The translations under genes were made by a program, and so were the position numbers. Of a DNA stretch of 34,183 bases, positions 23,892-33,557 are shown in pieces (position 1 is the stretch's first letter; each line of letters starts with the position of its first letter). Source of the stretch: Candidatus Levilactobacillus faecigallinarum (GTDB lineage: Bacteria > Bacillota > Bacilli > Lactobacillales > Lactobacillaceae). The notes below the pieces were generated by a model. The model was not told where the DNA came from. It ran no database searches and saw only the letters and a program-made list of their open reading frames with translations. The DNA lies in contig DXGJ01000045.1 of NCBI GenBank assembly GCA_019113985.1, forward strand, positions 1 to 34,183, given 5' to 3'.

Positions 23892-24506
23892 ATGGCGAAA
23901 CGTGGAATGCTCATTGTGCTCTCGGGTCCTTCGGGAGTCGGTAAGGGAACTGTTCGGAAGGCACTTTTTGAAACGGGTGACACCGACTTTTCCTACTCCA
24001 TCTCAATGACGACCCGGAAGCCCCGCGAGGGTGAAGTAAACGGTGTCGATTACTACTTTGTTTCTAAAGAAGAGTTCGAAGAAAATATTCGTAACGGTGA
24101 GATGTTGGAGTACGCCAAGTATGTTGACAACTACTACGGTACCCCGTTAAAATATGTTAATGAGACCCTTGATCAGGGTAAGGACGTTTTTCTGGAAATC
24201 GAAGTGAACGGTGCCATGCAAGTTCGGGCCAATTGTCCCGATGCCGTTTTCGTTTTCCTGACGCCGCCTGATTTAATGGAATTAAAGCACCGCTTGATTG
24301 GTCGGGGCACGGATGCCATGGACGTGATTAACAAGCGGATCAAAAAGGCCGTGGGTGAGATTCGGATGATGCGGAATTATGATTACGCCGTGGTAAACGA
24401 CGAGGTCAGCAATGCCGTTGACCGCATCCAGATGATCATTCGCAGTGAACGTTTACGGGTAACCCGAGTAATGCCGGATTACGAACAGATGATTGGAGAC
24501 GAATAA
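23892..24506 (+). CDS. gmk: Guanylate kinase
   Basis: 204 residues. Converts GMP and ATP to GDP and ADP. The P-loop GPSGVGKGT is at 12-20. The GMP-binding region has [21 protein letters not shown] (about 37-57, in two pieces) and [13 protein letters not shown], followed by the lid [15 protein letters not shown] precedes the ATG. No clean promoter was seen in 23754-23891, although that stretch has several AT-rich -10-like words (TAATAT near 23814). It heads the gmk-rpoZ-coaBC-priA run, as in Bacillus, and may be needed for GTP and (p)ppGpp balance. Confidence 0.96.
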   Translation: MAKRGMLIVLSGPSGVGKGTVRKALFETGDTDFSYSISMTTRKPREGEVNGVDYYFVSKEEFEENIRNGEMLEYAKYVDNYYGTPLKYVNETLDQGKDVFLEIEVNGAMQVRANCPDAVFVFLTPPDLMELKHRLIGRGTDAMDVINKRIKKAVGEIRMMRNYDYAVVNDEVSNAVDRIQMIIRSERLRVTRVMPDYEQMIGDE

Positions 24507-24508
24507 AC

Positions 24509-24724
24509 ATGCTACTTTATCCCTCAGTTGATGATTTATTAGCGCAAGTTGATTCCCGGTACTCATTGATTATGCTGGCTAGCAAGCGGGCACACGAATT
24601 AGATGCCGGTGCCAAGCCACTCTTGACCGAATATAAGTCGCCCAAGACGATTGGCCGAGCATTAGAAGAAATCGCGGCCGGTGCTTTAATGATCGATCCG
24701 GACGAAAAAGATTTAAACGCCTAA
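24509..24724 (+). CDS. rpoZ: RNA polymerase omega subunit
   Basis: 71 residues. Omega stabilises the beta-prime subunit and aids RNA polymerase assembly. It begins [20 protein letters not shown] and carries [12 protein letters not shown] and [17 protein letters not shown], the typical omega pattern. The ATG lies two bases after the gmk stop, with GGAGACGA at the end of gmk as ribosome site. The gmk-rpoZ-coaBC order is conserved in Firmicutes. Confidence 0.95.
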   Translation: MLLYPSVDDLLAQVDSRYSLIMLASKRAHELDAGAKPLLTEYKSPKTIGRALEEIAAGALMIDPDEKDLNA

Positions 24725-24737
24725 GTTGGGTGCTAGG

Positions 24738-24773
24738 AAAGACCAGGTTGCCGGTAGGTAATCTGGCCTTTTT
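24738..24773 (+). terminator. Weak terminator-like hairpin after rpoZ
   Basis: AAAG, CCAG and TT pair with AA, CTGG and CTTT with one mismatch and one wobble, followed by TTTTT. It lies only 21 bases ahead of coaBC, so it probably reduces rather than ends transcription. Confidence 0.5.
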
Positions 24774-24794
24774 AGTCAGAAAGGGAGGTTCAGG

Positions 24795-26015
24795 ATGCTT
24801 CAAGACAAACACGTTACCTTAACAGTTAGTGGCAGTGTTGCCAGTTATAAAGCAGCGGCACTTGCTCGGGCCCTGCAACGCGCCGGGGCACAAGTTCGGG
24901 TGGTCTTGACCGAGGCGGCTAGCCGGTTCATCACGCCGGCGACCTTTGCCGCTCTGACCAAGCAACCCGTTCTAACGGACGCCGGCTGGTGGCAGGCCGA
25001 TGGCAACATCGAGCACATCGAACTCGCGGATTGGACGGAGCTGGCCTTAGCCGCGCCGGCCAGTGCCAACCTAATGGCCCAATTCGCCAACGGTCTGGCC
25101 AACGACGCTGCTAGTACGACCTGGTTAGCGACCGCGGCCCAGAAGGTCGTGGTTCCTGCCATGAACAGTCACATGTGGGCGGCTCCCGCGACCCAACGCA
25201 ACCGCCAACAGTTAATCGCCGACGGGGTCACGGTCCTGGAACCAGCAACCGGGGCCTTAGCTGAGGGTTACAGCGGTCAGGGGCGTTTCCTTGAGCCCGA
25301 CGAGATTGTTGCCCAACTCCAGGCCTTGCCTGCACCCGCGGCGGCCCACGGTGATCTCCGCGGCAAACGCGTCCTGGTGACTGCCGGGGGGACACGTGAG
25401 CGGCTCGACCCCGTTCGTTTTTTGACCAACGATTCCTCTGGCAAGATGGGGTATGCCGTCGCAGCGGCGGCTCAGCAAGCTGGGGCGGACGTCACGTTGA
25501 TCACGGCCCCGACTAAGCTGACGGCACCCGTGGGGGTTACCACGGTGCCCATCGAAAGTACCCAGGACCTGGCCGACGCCGTGAACGCCCGTTTTCCTCG
25601 GACTGATGTCTTGATTATGGCGGCCGCGGTGGCGGATTTCCAACCCGTCACGGCCGCCGATCAGAAGATTAAAAAGACGCCGGACAACGACCAACTGACG
25701 TTAACCCTCAGAAAAACACCCGATATTCTGCAAGGGGTGGCGGACCAAAAGCGTCCCGGCCAGATTGTGGTCGGTTTTGCTGCCGAGACCCAGAATCTCT
25801 TAGCGAACGGTCAAAAGAAGTTGACCAAGAAGCACCTCGACTTACTGGCAGCCAACGACGTTTCGCGAGCCGACATTGGCTTTAACGGGGACAATAACCA
25901 AGTCACGTTCCTGTTTCCCGATGGTCACCAGCAACAGACGCCCGTGGCCGCCAAGCCGGTGATTGCTGGCCTTCTAATCGAACAGGTCGCCGGATTACTG
26001 AACACCAAAAAGTGA
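24795..26015 (+). CDS. coaBC: Bifunctional phosphopantothenoylcysteine synthetase/decarboxylase
   Basis: 406 residues. Makes 4'-phosphopantetheine for coenzyme A in two steps. The N-terminal flavin-dependent decarboxylase CoaC (1-180) keeps catalytic His74 (IEHIELADW), PAMNSHMW with Asn124, and the flavin-binding SGSVASYKA. The place of the usual catalytic Cys (Cys158 of Escherichia coli Dfp, in an ACGD context) is Glu157 here (ALAEGYSGQGRF). The C-terminal CoaB synthetase (about 190-400) keeps VTAGGTRERLDPVRFLTNDS, SGKMGYAVA and the Lys-rich KIKK. GGGAGG precedes the ATG. The next gene, priA, follows after 11 bases. Whether the Cys loss is normal for lactobacilli I cannot settle here. Confidence 0.92.
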   Translation: MLQDKHVTLTVSGSVASYKAAALARALQRAGAQVRVVLTEAASRFITPATFAALTKQPVLTDAGWWQADGNIEHIELADWTELALAAPASANLMAQFANGLANDAASTTWLATAAQKVVVPAMNSHMWAAPATQRNRQQLIADGVTVLEPATGALAEGYSGQGRFLEPDEIVAQLQALPAPAAAHGDLRGKRVLVTAGGTRERLDPVRFLTNDSSGKMGYAVAAAAQQAGADVTLITAPTKLTAPVGVTTVPIESTQDLADAVNARFPRTDVLIMAAAVADFQPVTAADQKIKKTPDNDQLTLTLRKTPDILQGVADQKRPGQIVVGFAAETQNLLANGQKKLTKKHLDLLAANDVSRADIGFNGDNNQVTFLFPDGHQQQTPVAAKPVIAGLLIEQVAGLLNTKK

Positions 26016-26026
26016 GGTGAGAAACG

Positions 26027-28432
26027 ATGGCACAAATTGGGCAGGTTTTAGTCGACGTGCCAACCATGCAAACCAATGACCCTTATTCCTATGCGATTCC
26101 GACAACCCTTCAGGACCAAGTTGAACCCGGTATGCGGGTGACCGTGCCCTTTGGCCATCGCGTCGTCTCCGGGTTCGTCGTGGGAATTAGCGATGACACC
26201 CAGTATGACGGCGAGTTAAAGCCCATCCAGTCAGTCCTGGACTTAGCGCCCGTACTGAATCGCGAGTTGCGGCAGCTGGCCGATTGGTTGGCCACCACGA
26301 CCTATGCCTTTCGCATTACCTGTATTCAGACCATGCTACCGAATCTCTTGAAGACGCAGGTCGAACGCCAGATTACGCCGACTGATGACATGACGGCCGC
26401 CGAGCGGGCCACATACTTCCCCGAGGCGGACGTCCGCGATTTTGACAGTGAGAAGCTCGACGACCAGACCCTGGCCGCGTTCTTAAAACTACGGCGGGCG
26501 GGCAAGGTCACGGTGACCTATCAAGTCAAGGACCACGCCGCCGTGAAGACCACGCCGGGTATCGTCCCGGCCCTCCCGGTGAATAAGTTAAAAGAAATCG
26601 AGACCGCCGTTAGCAAGCGGGCGCCAAAACAGGCACAACTGTTGGCGTATCTCCAGACCCTGACCAGTGAACCGGTCGCCCAGGCACAGGTCGGCCAAGC
26701 CGCCGGCGTCAGTGCCGAGGTCATCCGGACCGCCGTCACTAAGGGCTGGGCCAACAAGCAACCCTTGGAGGTTTATCGTGACCCGTTTGCCCGACCCGTT
26801 AAGCCAACGCAGCCACTGACCCTAAATACCGAACAACAAACGGCCGTCGACGCCATCGGTGGGGCCGTGACTGCCCAGCAGGCGACGACCTTCCTAGTGG
26901 AAGGCGTCACCGGTAGTGGGAAGACCGAGGTCTACCTGCAAAGCATCGCGCAGGCATTAGCCATGGGGCGGACGGCCCTGATGTTGGTGCCGGAAATTGC
27001 CCTGACGCCGCAGATGACCAACCGGGTCAAGGCGCGCTTCGGCCACCAGGTCGCCGTGTTGCATAGCGGCCTATCTAAGGGGGAACAGTACGACGAGTGG
27101 CGGCGTATCGACCGCGGCGAGGCCACGGTGGTGGTCGGCGCTCGGTCGGCCGTGTTTGCCCCCGTCCACGACCTCGGCATCATCATCATGGACGAGGAAC
27201 ATGAGAGTAGCTATAAACAAGATGAGAATCCCCGGTATCATGCCCGTGACGTCGCGTTGTGGCGGGGACAGTATCACAACTGTCCGGTGGTTCTGGGGAG
27301 CGCGACCCCATCGCTAGAGACCCGTGCGCGGGCTGCTAAGGGCCTGTATCGGCGTCTGACGCTGGCCCACCGGGTCAACGATCACCCGTTGCCTACCGTG
27401 CACGTCGTGGACATGCGTGAAGAGATGAAGCAAAACGGTAACGGGGATTTTTCTCAGCCCCTGTTGACCGCGATTCAGGAACGCCTCGACCGCCAGGAAC
27501 AGGTGGTCTTGATGCTTAACCGACGGGGCTACTCGTCGTTTATGATGTGCCGAGACTGCGGCTTCGTGTTAAAGTGTCCCAACTGTGACATCTCGTTGAC
27601 CCTCCATGTCGACACCCACAGCATGAAGTGTCACTACTGTGGTCACGAAGAGCCGATTCCCCGGGTCTGCCCCAACTGCAAGAGTCACAAGATTCGGTAC
27701 TACGGGACTGGAACCCAAAAGATTGAAAAGGCGCTTCACGAGTTGTTACCAGCCGCACGAATCCTGCGGATGGACGTGGATTCCACCCGGCGTAAGGGCG
27801 CTCATGAACGGTTACTCAAGCAATTTGGCGACCATCAGGCTGATATCCTCTTGGGGACCCAGATGATTGCTAAGGGGCTTGATTTCCCAAACGTGACCCT
27901 GGTCGGCGTGCTGAACGCCGACACCGCGTTGGGGTTGCCCGACTTCCGGGCCAGTGAACGGACTTTCCAGCTGCTGACGCAGGTCAGCGGCCGGGCGGGC
28001 CGGGCCGAAAAACCCGGTGAGGTCTACATCCAGACCTTTAACCCCGAGCACTACGCAATTCAGCTGGCCCAAAGCCAGGACTACGAGCGGTTCTTCGTGA
28101 CCGAGATGCACATGCGGCACCAGGGGAATTACCCACCGTACTACTTCGCCGTCCAACTGACCGCGAGCCACGAGGACGAGCAGGTTGCCGCTAAGGCGAT
28201 GTATCAAATCGTGAGCGTCCTGAAAAAAGGGCTGAGTGCCAACGCCATTGTCTTGGGTCCCACACCCAAGGCGATTGCGCGGGTCAAGCGGAAGTATTAT
28301 TATCAAGTTGTGATTAAATACAAACAGGAGCCGCAACTCAGCGCGGTCCTGGAACAGATTCGTCAGGGCGCGCAGAAGGCCCAACGGGGGCTGGCGATTA
28401 CCATTGACCCCGAACCCATGAACTTTATGTAG
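26027..28432 (+). CDS. priA: Primosomal replication restart helicase PriA
   Basis: 801 residues. 3'-5' helicase that recognises stalled forks and reloads the replisome. The N-terminal 3'BD domain (1-110) is followed by the helicase core with Walker A EGVTGSGKTEVYL near 291, DEEH in IIMDEEHESSYKQDENPRYH near 388, and the later motifs LGTQMIAKGLDFPNVTLVGV and VSGRAGRAEKPGEV. Between the two helicase lobes are eight cysteines in four CxxC pairs (about 508-551) that bind two zinc ions. The ATG is preceded by AGTGAGG. In Bacillus def follows priA; here fmt follows directly after 26 bases. Confidence 0.96.
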   Translation: MAQIGQVLVDVPTMQTNDPYSYAIPTTLQDQVEPGMRVTVPFGHRVVSGFVVGISDDTQYDGELKPIQSVLDLAPVLNRELRQLADWLATTTYAFRITCIQTMLPNLLKTQVERQITPTDDMTAAERATYFPEADVRDFDSEKLDDQTLAAFLKLRRAGKVTVTYQVKDHAAVKTTPGIVPALPVNKLKEIETAVSKRAPKQAQLLAYLQTLTSEPVAQAQVGQAAGVSAEVIRTAVTKGWANKQPLEVYRDPFARPVKPTQPLTLNTEQQTAVDAIGGAVTAQQATTFLVEGVTGSGKTEVYLQSIAQALAMGRTALMLVPEIALTPQMTNRVKARFGHQVAVLHSGLSKGEQYDEWRRIDRGEATVVVGARSAVFAPVHDLGIIIMDEEHESSYKQDENPRYHARDVALWRGQYHNCPVVLGSATPSLETRARAAKGLYRRLTLAHRVNDHPLPTVHVVDMREEMKQNGNGDFSQPLLTAIQERLDRQEQVVLMLNRRGYSSFMMCRDCGFVLKCPNCDISLTLHVDTHSMKCHYCGHEEPIPRVCPNCKSHKIRYYGTGTQKIEKALHELLPAARILRMDVDSTRRKGAHERLLKQFGDHQADILLGTQMIAKGLDFPNVTLVGVLNADTALGLPDFRASERTFQLLTQVSGRAGRAEKPGEVYIQTFNPEHYAIQLAQSQDYERFFVTEMHMRHQGNYPPYYFAVQLTASHEDEQVAAKAMYQIVSVLKKGLSANAIVLGPTPKAIARVKRKYYYQVVIKYKQEPQLSAVLEQIRQGAQKAQRGLAITIDPEPMNFM

Positions 28433-28458
28433 ACAATTCAAGAAAGTATGGTGCAACG

Positions 28459-29403
28459 ATGACTTCAGTTATTTTTATGGGAACGCCGGAATTTTCCGCG
28501 CCGATTCTCCAAAGCTTGATCGACCACGACTACGATGTCCTGGCCGTTGTGACCCAACCCGATCGTCGGGTCGGTCGGAAACACGTGTTGACCGCGTCGC
28601 CGGTGAAACAAGTGGCCGTGGCCAATGACATCGAGGTCCTCCAACCCGAAAAGATCAGTGGCAGTCCCGAAATGGCCCGCGCGATTGACCTGGCACCCGA
28701 CCTCATCGTGACGGCCGCCTTTGGGCAATTTTTACCGACTAAGCTGTTGAAGGCGGCCAAGGTCGCTGCGGTCAACGTCCACGCCTCCCTGTTACCTAAG
28801 TATCGGGGCGGGGCACCGGTCCACTACGCCATCATGAATGGTGACAAGGAGACCGGGGTGTCCATCATGTTCATGGAGAAGAAGATGGATGCTGGCGCCG
28901 TGCTTTCCCAAAAGGCGATTCCCATCACCGGCCAAGACGACGTCGGCAGTATGTTTGATAAGTTGAGCCTGGTGGGCCGAGACCTGTTACTGGCGACTCT
29001 GCCGAAGCTGTTGGCCGGCGAAATCACGCCAACGCCGCAGGATGAAAGTCAGGTCACCTTCGCGCCAACCATCAAGTCGGACGAAGAACGGATCGACATC
29101 ACGTTGCCCGCGCGGCTGATTGACTGCAAGGTCCGGGCTTTACGGCCGTTCCCAACGGCGCACATCTACTTGAACGATGTCCGGACCAAGCTCTGGCACG
29201 TGACGATTTTGGATCAGACCACCGACCTTGCGCCGGGACAACTGGTCAGCAAAGACAAGCACCACTTGGCCATCGCAACCGGTGACCACGGGGTCTTAAG
29301 CATTGACGAACTTCAACCAGCTGGGAAGCCGAAGTTAAGCATCACGGACTTTCTGAATGGGACAACAGACGCGCTCCAAGTGGGCGAACAGGTGGCGAAA
29401 TAA
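28459..29403 (+). CDS. fmt: Methionyl-tRNA formyltransferase
   Basis: 314 residues. Uses 10-formyl-THF to formylate initiator Met-tRNA. The catalytic triad is visible: Asn106 and His108 in AVNVHASLLPKYRGGAPVHY and Asp144 in KKMDAGAVL. SLLPKYRG is the folate-binding loop. The C-terminal OB-like domain (about 210-314) binds tRNA. The ribosome site is weak (AAGAAAG), so translation may be coupled to priA at a distance. Its stop shares one base with the rsmB start (TAATG). No def gene for removing the formyl group lies next to it, unlike Bacillus. Confidence 0.95.
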   Translation: MTSVIFMGTPEFSAPILQSLIDHDYDVLAVVTQPDRRVGRKHVLTASPVKQVAVANDIEVLQPEKISGSPEMARAIDLAPDLIVTAAFGQFLPTKLLKAAKVAAVNVHASLLPKYRGGAPVHYAIMNGDKETGVSIMFMEKKMDAGAVLSQKAIPITGQDDVGSMFDKLSLVGRDLLLATLPKLLAGEITPTPQDESQVTFAPTIKSDEERIDITLPARLIDCKVRALRPFPTAHIYLNDVRTKLWHVTILDQTTDLAPGQLVSKDKHHLAIATGDHGVLSIDELQPAGKPKLSITDFLNGTTDALQVGEQVAK

Positions 29404-30746
29404 TGGACGAATTAGAAACAGCACGGTCAATGGCCGTTGATGCGTTGACCCGGGTCGCGGGCGGCGCTTACTCAAACTTACAATTAGATAAAATGATTGC
29501 GCACAGTACCTTAAACGATGCCGACCGGCGCTTGCTGACCAACATCGTGTACGGGACTATCCAGCACCAACTGACCCTGGAATATTACCTAAGTCACTTC
29601 ATCAAGCCGAATCAGAAGGTCCAGACCTGGGTCAAGATGACACTCCTGATTTCGTTATACCAGATGCTCTACCTGGACCGGGTACCGAACCGGGCCATCT
29701 TCAACGAAGCCATCGAGATTGCTAAGGACCGGGGTCACGAAGGAATTCGTCGGTTTGTGACCGGTGTCTTGCACGCCGTCGACCGCGAAGGGGTTCCCGA
29801 CGTGAACGCCATTACTGATCCGACTGAACGGCTCAGTGTGACCTACTCGATGCCCCAGTGGTTGGTCTTAGACCTGCAAAAGCAGGTGGGTGACCAGAAG
29901 ACCACCAGTATTTTGGAGACCATCAACCAGCCGGCCGCCCAGTCGGTGCGAGTCAACGCCGCCGTTTCAACGGTCGCTGACGCTCAAGCCGCTTTAGAGG
30001 CCGCGGGTTATGACGTTCAGGTCAGCGAGGTTGCTGGGGATGCGCTGCGGGTTGACGGTCAACCCGCCAACCACAGTGAACTCTTTGAGAATGGTCAGCT
30101 GACGATCCAAGACGAGAGTGCCATGTTGCCGGTCGAAGCCTTACAGATTCAACCCGGTGACCAGGTCCTCGACGCCTGCGCTGCGCCTGGTGGGAAGACC
30201 ACCCAGATTGCCGCGGCCCTCGACCCAGCAGCTGGTGGCTTAGTGACGGCCCTGGACCTGCACGAAAAGAAGGTTAAGTTGATTGCCAAGAACGCCGCAC
30301 GGTTGCACGTGGCCGACCGGGTCGACGCGATGGCGCTAGACGCCCGTAAAGTGGACAACGAATTCAAAAATGACACCTTCGATAAAATCTTGGTCGACGC
30401 ACCGTGTTCCGGAATCGGTCTCATTCGCCGGAAACCGGAAATTCGGTACGATAAGACACCAGAGGACAGCCAGCACTTACAACAGATTCAACTGGCCATC
30501 CTAGATGCCGTGAGCCGGAAATTGAAGCGCCAGGGGACCCTGGTCTACAGCACCTGCACGATTCTGGATACCGAAAACAACGACGTGGTGAACCAGTTCC
30601 TGGCGACCCACCCGAACTTTGAGTTGGTTCGGGTCACGACCACGCGGGGCGTGAAGGACGACCGGACCACGGATACGTTGACCATTTACCCCGATGACTT
30701 TGACACCGACGGTTTCTTCGTCAGTGCGATGCGGCGGAAAGCGTAG
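29403..30746 (+). CDS. rsmB: 16S rRNA (cytosine-967) methyltransferase RsmB/Sun
   Basis: 447 residues. An N-terminal NusB-like RNA-binding domain (about 1-135, GGAYSNLQLDKMI, FVTGVLHAVDREG) is joined to a SAM methyltransferase domain. The motifs are CAAPGGKTTQIA near 259, DAPCSGIGLIRRKPEIRYD near 333, and YSTCTI near 383. The two cysteines in APCSG and STCT are the release and catalytic residues of m5C methyltransferases. The ATG overlaps the fmt stop by one base, so translation is coupled. stp follows after ten bases. Confidence 0.95.
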   Translation: MDELETARSMAVDALTRVAGGAYSNLQLDKMIAHSTLNDADRRLLTNIVYGTIQHQLTLEYYLSHFIKPNQKVQTWVKMTLLISLYQMLYLDRVPNRAIFNEAIEIAKDRGHEGIRRFVTGVLHAVDREGVPDVNAITDPTERLSVTYSMPQWLVLDLQKQVGDQKTTSILETINQPAAQSVRVNAAVSTVADAQAALEAAGYDVQVSEVAGDALRVDGQPANHSELFENGQLTIQDESAMLPVEALQIQPGDQVLDACAAPGGKTTQIAAALDPAAGGLVTALDLHEKKVKLIAKNAARLHVADRVDAMALDARKVDNEFKNDTFDKILVDAPCSGIGLIRRKPEIRYDKTPEDSQHLQQIQLAILDAVSRKLKRQGTLVYSTCTILDTENNDVVNQFLATHPNFELVRVTTTRGVKDDRTTDTLTIYPDDFDTDGFFVSAMRRKA

Positions 30747-30756
30747 GTGACGCACG

Positions 30757-31503
30757 ATGGAAGTAGCCTATCGAACGGCGATTGGGAAGCAACGCGCCGA
30801 TAATCAAGACTACGTCGATGTATTCACCAACCAAGCCGGACAGCACCTAGCCCTGATTGCTGACGGTATCGGGGGAAACCAGGGCGGGGACGTTGCCAGT
30901 GCCATGGCCGTTTCTCACCTGGGTCACGCCTTCGAGCTGACCGAGTGGGCGACCACTCAGGATGCGCGGGCATGGATCAGCCACCAGATTACGGCGGAGA
31001 ATCGGTCGATTATTGAAAAATCGAACCAGTTTGCCGACCTGAACGGCATGGGGACCACGCTGGTCGCGGCGGTCTACTTCACCAATGAAGTGGTGATTGC
31101 CAGCATCGGTGATTCACGGGCCTACCTACTCCGGGATGGGCAACTCCGGCAACTGACCGAGGATCATTCCCTGGTCAACGAGCTGGTCAAACGCGGCGAA
31201 ATCAGTCGCCAGGCGGCTCGGCACCACCCCCAGAAAAACGTGATTATTCGGTCACTGGGCATCTCCAGCGACGCGAACTTCGACCTGAACACCTACCCGT
31301 TGGTCTTAAACGACCAGCTCTTGCTCTGCACGGATGGTCTGACCAACATGGTCGATGATCAGCAGATTGCCACGGTATTAATGAGTCATCAAACACCGGA
31401 TGAGAAGTGTGATCAGCTGGTCAAGATGGCCAATGATGCCGGTGGCCTGGATAACATTACCGTCTTGATTGTGACCGCTAACGGTGGAAAGGCGGCGAGT
31501 TAA
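30757..31503 (+). CDS. stp: PP2C-type Ser/Thr protein phosphatase
   Basis: 248 residues, PrpC/Stp family. It reverses phosphorylation by the PASTA kinase encoded next. Metal-site motifs are RADNQDYV (13-20), ADGIGGNQGGD (35-45, with Asp36 binding the metal pair), GMGTTLVAAV, ASIGDSRAYLLRDG, TEDHSLVNELVKRGEIS, and the late GLDNITVLIV with its metal Asp. There is no membrane segment, so it is cytoplasmic. GTAGGTGA precedes the ATG. Its stop is directly followed by the kinase start, giving tight stoichiometric coupling. Confidence 0.94.
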   Translation: MEVAYRTAIGKQRADNQDYVDVFTNQAGQHLALIADGIGGNQGGDVASAMAVSHLGHAFELTEWATTQDARAWISHQITAENRSIIEKSNQFADLNGMGTTLVAAVYFTNEVVIASIGDSRAYLLRDGQLRQLTEDHSLVNELVKRGEISRQAARHHPQKNVIIRSLGISSDANFDLNTYPLVLNDQLLLCTDGLTNMVDDQQIATVLMSHQTPDEKCDQLVKMANDAGGLDNITVLIVTANGGKAAS

Positions 31504-33540
31504 ATGCGCGCGGGATACACCTTGAGTGGCCGCTACCGCATTATTCGCGCCCTAGGCGAAGGCGGAATGGCCAACGTTTATCTAGCACACGACCTGATTT
31601 TAGACCGCGACGTTTCGGTGAAGCTTCTCCGGTTAGACCTCCGCGATGATCCCAGTACCATCCGGCGGTTCCAACGGGAGGCCTTAGCCGCAACTGAGCT
31701 GGTCCACGACAATATCGTGCAGGTCTACGACGTGGGTGAGGAAAATGGGATGCAGTACATCGTCATGGAGTACGTCGAGGGGACTGACCTCAAAGCGTAC
31801 ATCAAGGACCACTTCCCGATTCCTTACCGTGAAGTTATTCAGATTATGGAACAGATCCTGGGTGCCGTGAAACTGGCACACGAACACAACATCATCCACC
31901 GGGACCTGAAGCCGCAGAATATCTTGATCGATCAGCATCAAATCGCCAAGATTACCGACTTTGGTATCGCGGTGACCCTATCGGAGCACAGCCTGACCCA
32001 GACCAACACGGTCCTGGGGTCGGTTCATTACCTCTCCCCGGAACAGGCTCGTGGCGGAATGGCGACCAAGCAGTCCGACATCTATTCGTTGGGGATTATC
32101 CTGTATGAAATGTTGACGGGTACCGTGCCCTTCGAGGGGGAAACGGCGGTCTCCATTGCACTTAAACACTTCCAGTCGGATATTCCGGCCGTGCGGGACA
32201 CGGATCCCCGAATTCCCCAAGCGTTGGAAAACGTGGTCTTTCGGGCCACGTCCAAGCGTCCTCAGGACCGCTATGCGACGGTGGGGGCCATGGCGCAGGA
32301 CCTGCGGACGGCCTTATCGCCTGACCGGGCTGATGAGGCACGGTTCGTGCCCCAGAGCGACGACGATGGCGAGACCAAGGTTTTGCCCCTCAGTGCGCTG
32401 AACGACTTGTCGGCGGTTAGTCAGCCAACGACCAGCGCCAAGGCGGCGACTCAGCCGCAGGCGAGCACGGCCAGTGCGTCCGATGCCAAGACCGCAGCCG
32501 ACGAGAAGGAACATCGGAAGTACAAGTACCGGCATCCTCGCCGGCGAAAGTTCATGATGGCCGGGCTAATTATCCTGTTGCTACTTTCGGGCGTTGGTAT
32601 CGGGGTCGCTCTATTCCGGCCCCAGATGGTCAGCGTGCCGAACGTGGTCGGTCGGCAACAGGCCAGTGCTCAGTCGGCGCTGGTCGCGACCCATCTTAAG
32701 GTGGGCCGGATCCATAAAACGGCCAGTGCCAGCATCAAGGTCCACCGGGTGGTCCGGACTGAACCGCAATCGGGCACCCAGCTAAAGCGCAACACGGCAG
32801 TTGATCTCTGGGTCAGTACGGGGCCCAAGCAGGTAACCCTGGACAATTATCAGGGGGATTCCTACACCAGTGTTGCGGCGAAGCTTGATGCATTGGGCTT
32901 CACGGTCCACCGTGAGTCGGTTCATTCAACCAGCGTTCCGGCGGGGAAAATCATCCAGCAAAGCGTGGCAGCTGGTCGTAAGGTCGTCCCCAAGGCGACG
33001 TCGATCACCTTCACGGTCTCGACCGGGACCCAGACGGTGACGTTAAGTGATCTGACTGGGAAGACCAAGACCCAAGCCCAAGACTACGCGGCCAGTCATA
33101 ATCTGAACCTGGCCTTTAGCTACGCCTATTCTAGCGACGTCGCCAAGGGCAAGGTCATCCGGCAGTCGCCGGGTGAGGGCGCCGTGGTCCAGGAGGGTGA
33201 CGAGATTACACTGACCATGTCCCGGGGTGAGCAGAGTGCGAGCCCCGCGACGGACCAGTTCAGTGTCCGGGTCAAGATTCCGTTCGATAGCAGTTCATCC
33301 AGTACCAGCAGTAGTGACGATGATAGCAGTAGCGATAGCGCCGCTACGGAGAACCTGGTGCAGATTTACCTGAAGGATCAGGACCACGACCTGGGGTCTG
33401 TTTATAAACAAATGACGATTACCGATGACACGACTGTGACCCTACCGTTTACGGTCAGTCACGGGAAGTCCGGGGCGTACAAGATTGTCCGCAACGGCGA
33501 AGTGATTGGTGAGGATAGTCACGTCACGAAAAATTCGTAA
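31504..33540 (+). CDS. prkC: PASTA-domain Ser/Thr kinase (PrkC/StkP type)
   Basis: 678 residues. It senses muropeptides or lipid II and regulates cell-wall synthesis and division. The kinase domain (about 10-275) is complete: LGEGGMANVYLAHD, Lys40, HRDLKPQN near 132, DFG near 152, and a Thr-rich activation loop (LTQTNTVLGSVHYLSPEQ). A Ser/Thr/Ala-rich juxtamembrane linker (about 280-340) is followed by a membrane helix (about 350-371). Three PASTA repeats (about 377-445, 446-513, 514-580) come next, then a Ser-rich stretch (about 596-617) and a compact C-terminal domain (about 618-678). This last part is not PASTA and may be Ig-like. The ATG directly abuts the stp stop. Confidence 0.94.
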   Translation: MRAGYTLSGRYRIIRALGEGGMANVYLAHDLILDRDVSVKLLRLDLRDDPSTIRRFQREALAATELVHDNIVQVYDVGEENGMQYIVMEYVEGTDLKAYIKDHFPIPYREVIQIMEQILGAVKLAHEHNIIHRDLKPQNILIDQHQIAKITDFGIAVTLSEHSLTQTNTVLGSVHYLSPEQARGGMATKQSDIYSLGIILYEMLTGTVPFEGETAVSIALKHFQSDIPAVRDTDPRIPQALENVVFRATSKRPQDRYATVGAMAQDLRTALSPDRADEARFVPQSDDDGETKVLPLSALNDLSAVSQPTTSAKAATQPQASTASASDAKTAADEKEHRKYKYRHPRRRKFMMAGLIILLLLSGVGIGVALFRPQMVSVPNVVGRQQASAQSALVATHLKVGRIHKTASASIKVHRVVRTEPQSGTQLKRNTAVDLWVSTGPKQVTLDNYQGDSYTSVAAKLDALGFTVHRESVHSTSVPAGKIIQQSVAAGRKVVPKATSITFTVSTGTQTVTLSDLTGKTKTQAQDYAASHNLNLAFSYAYSSDVAKGKVIRQSPGEGAVVQEGDEITLTMSRGEQSASPATDQFSVRVKIPFDSSSSSTSSSDDDSSSDSAATENLVQIYLKDQDHDLGSVYKQMTITDDTTVTLPFTVSHGKSGAYKIVRNGEVIGEDSHVTKNS

Positions 33541-33557
33541 AAATGCCTGCATTTATG

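Noticed and set aside
27812-28456. 214-codon minus-strand open frame opposite priA
   Set aside because: Antisense to an unmistakable priA with strongly conserved motifs. Long antisense frames are common in GC-rich genes, and there is no promoter or ribosome site.
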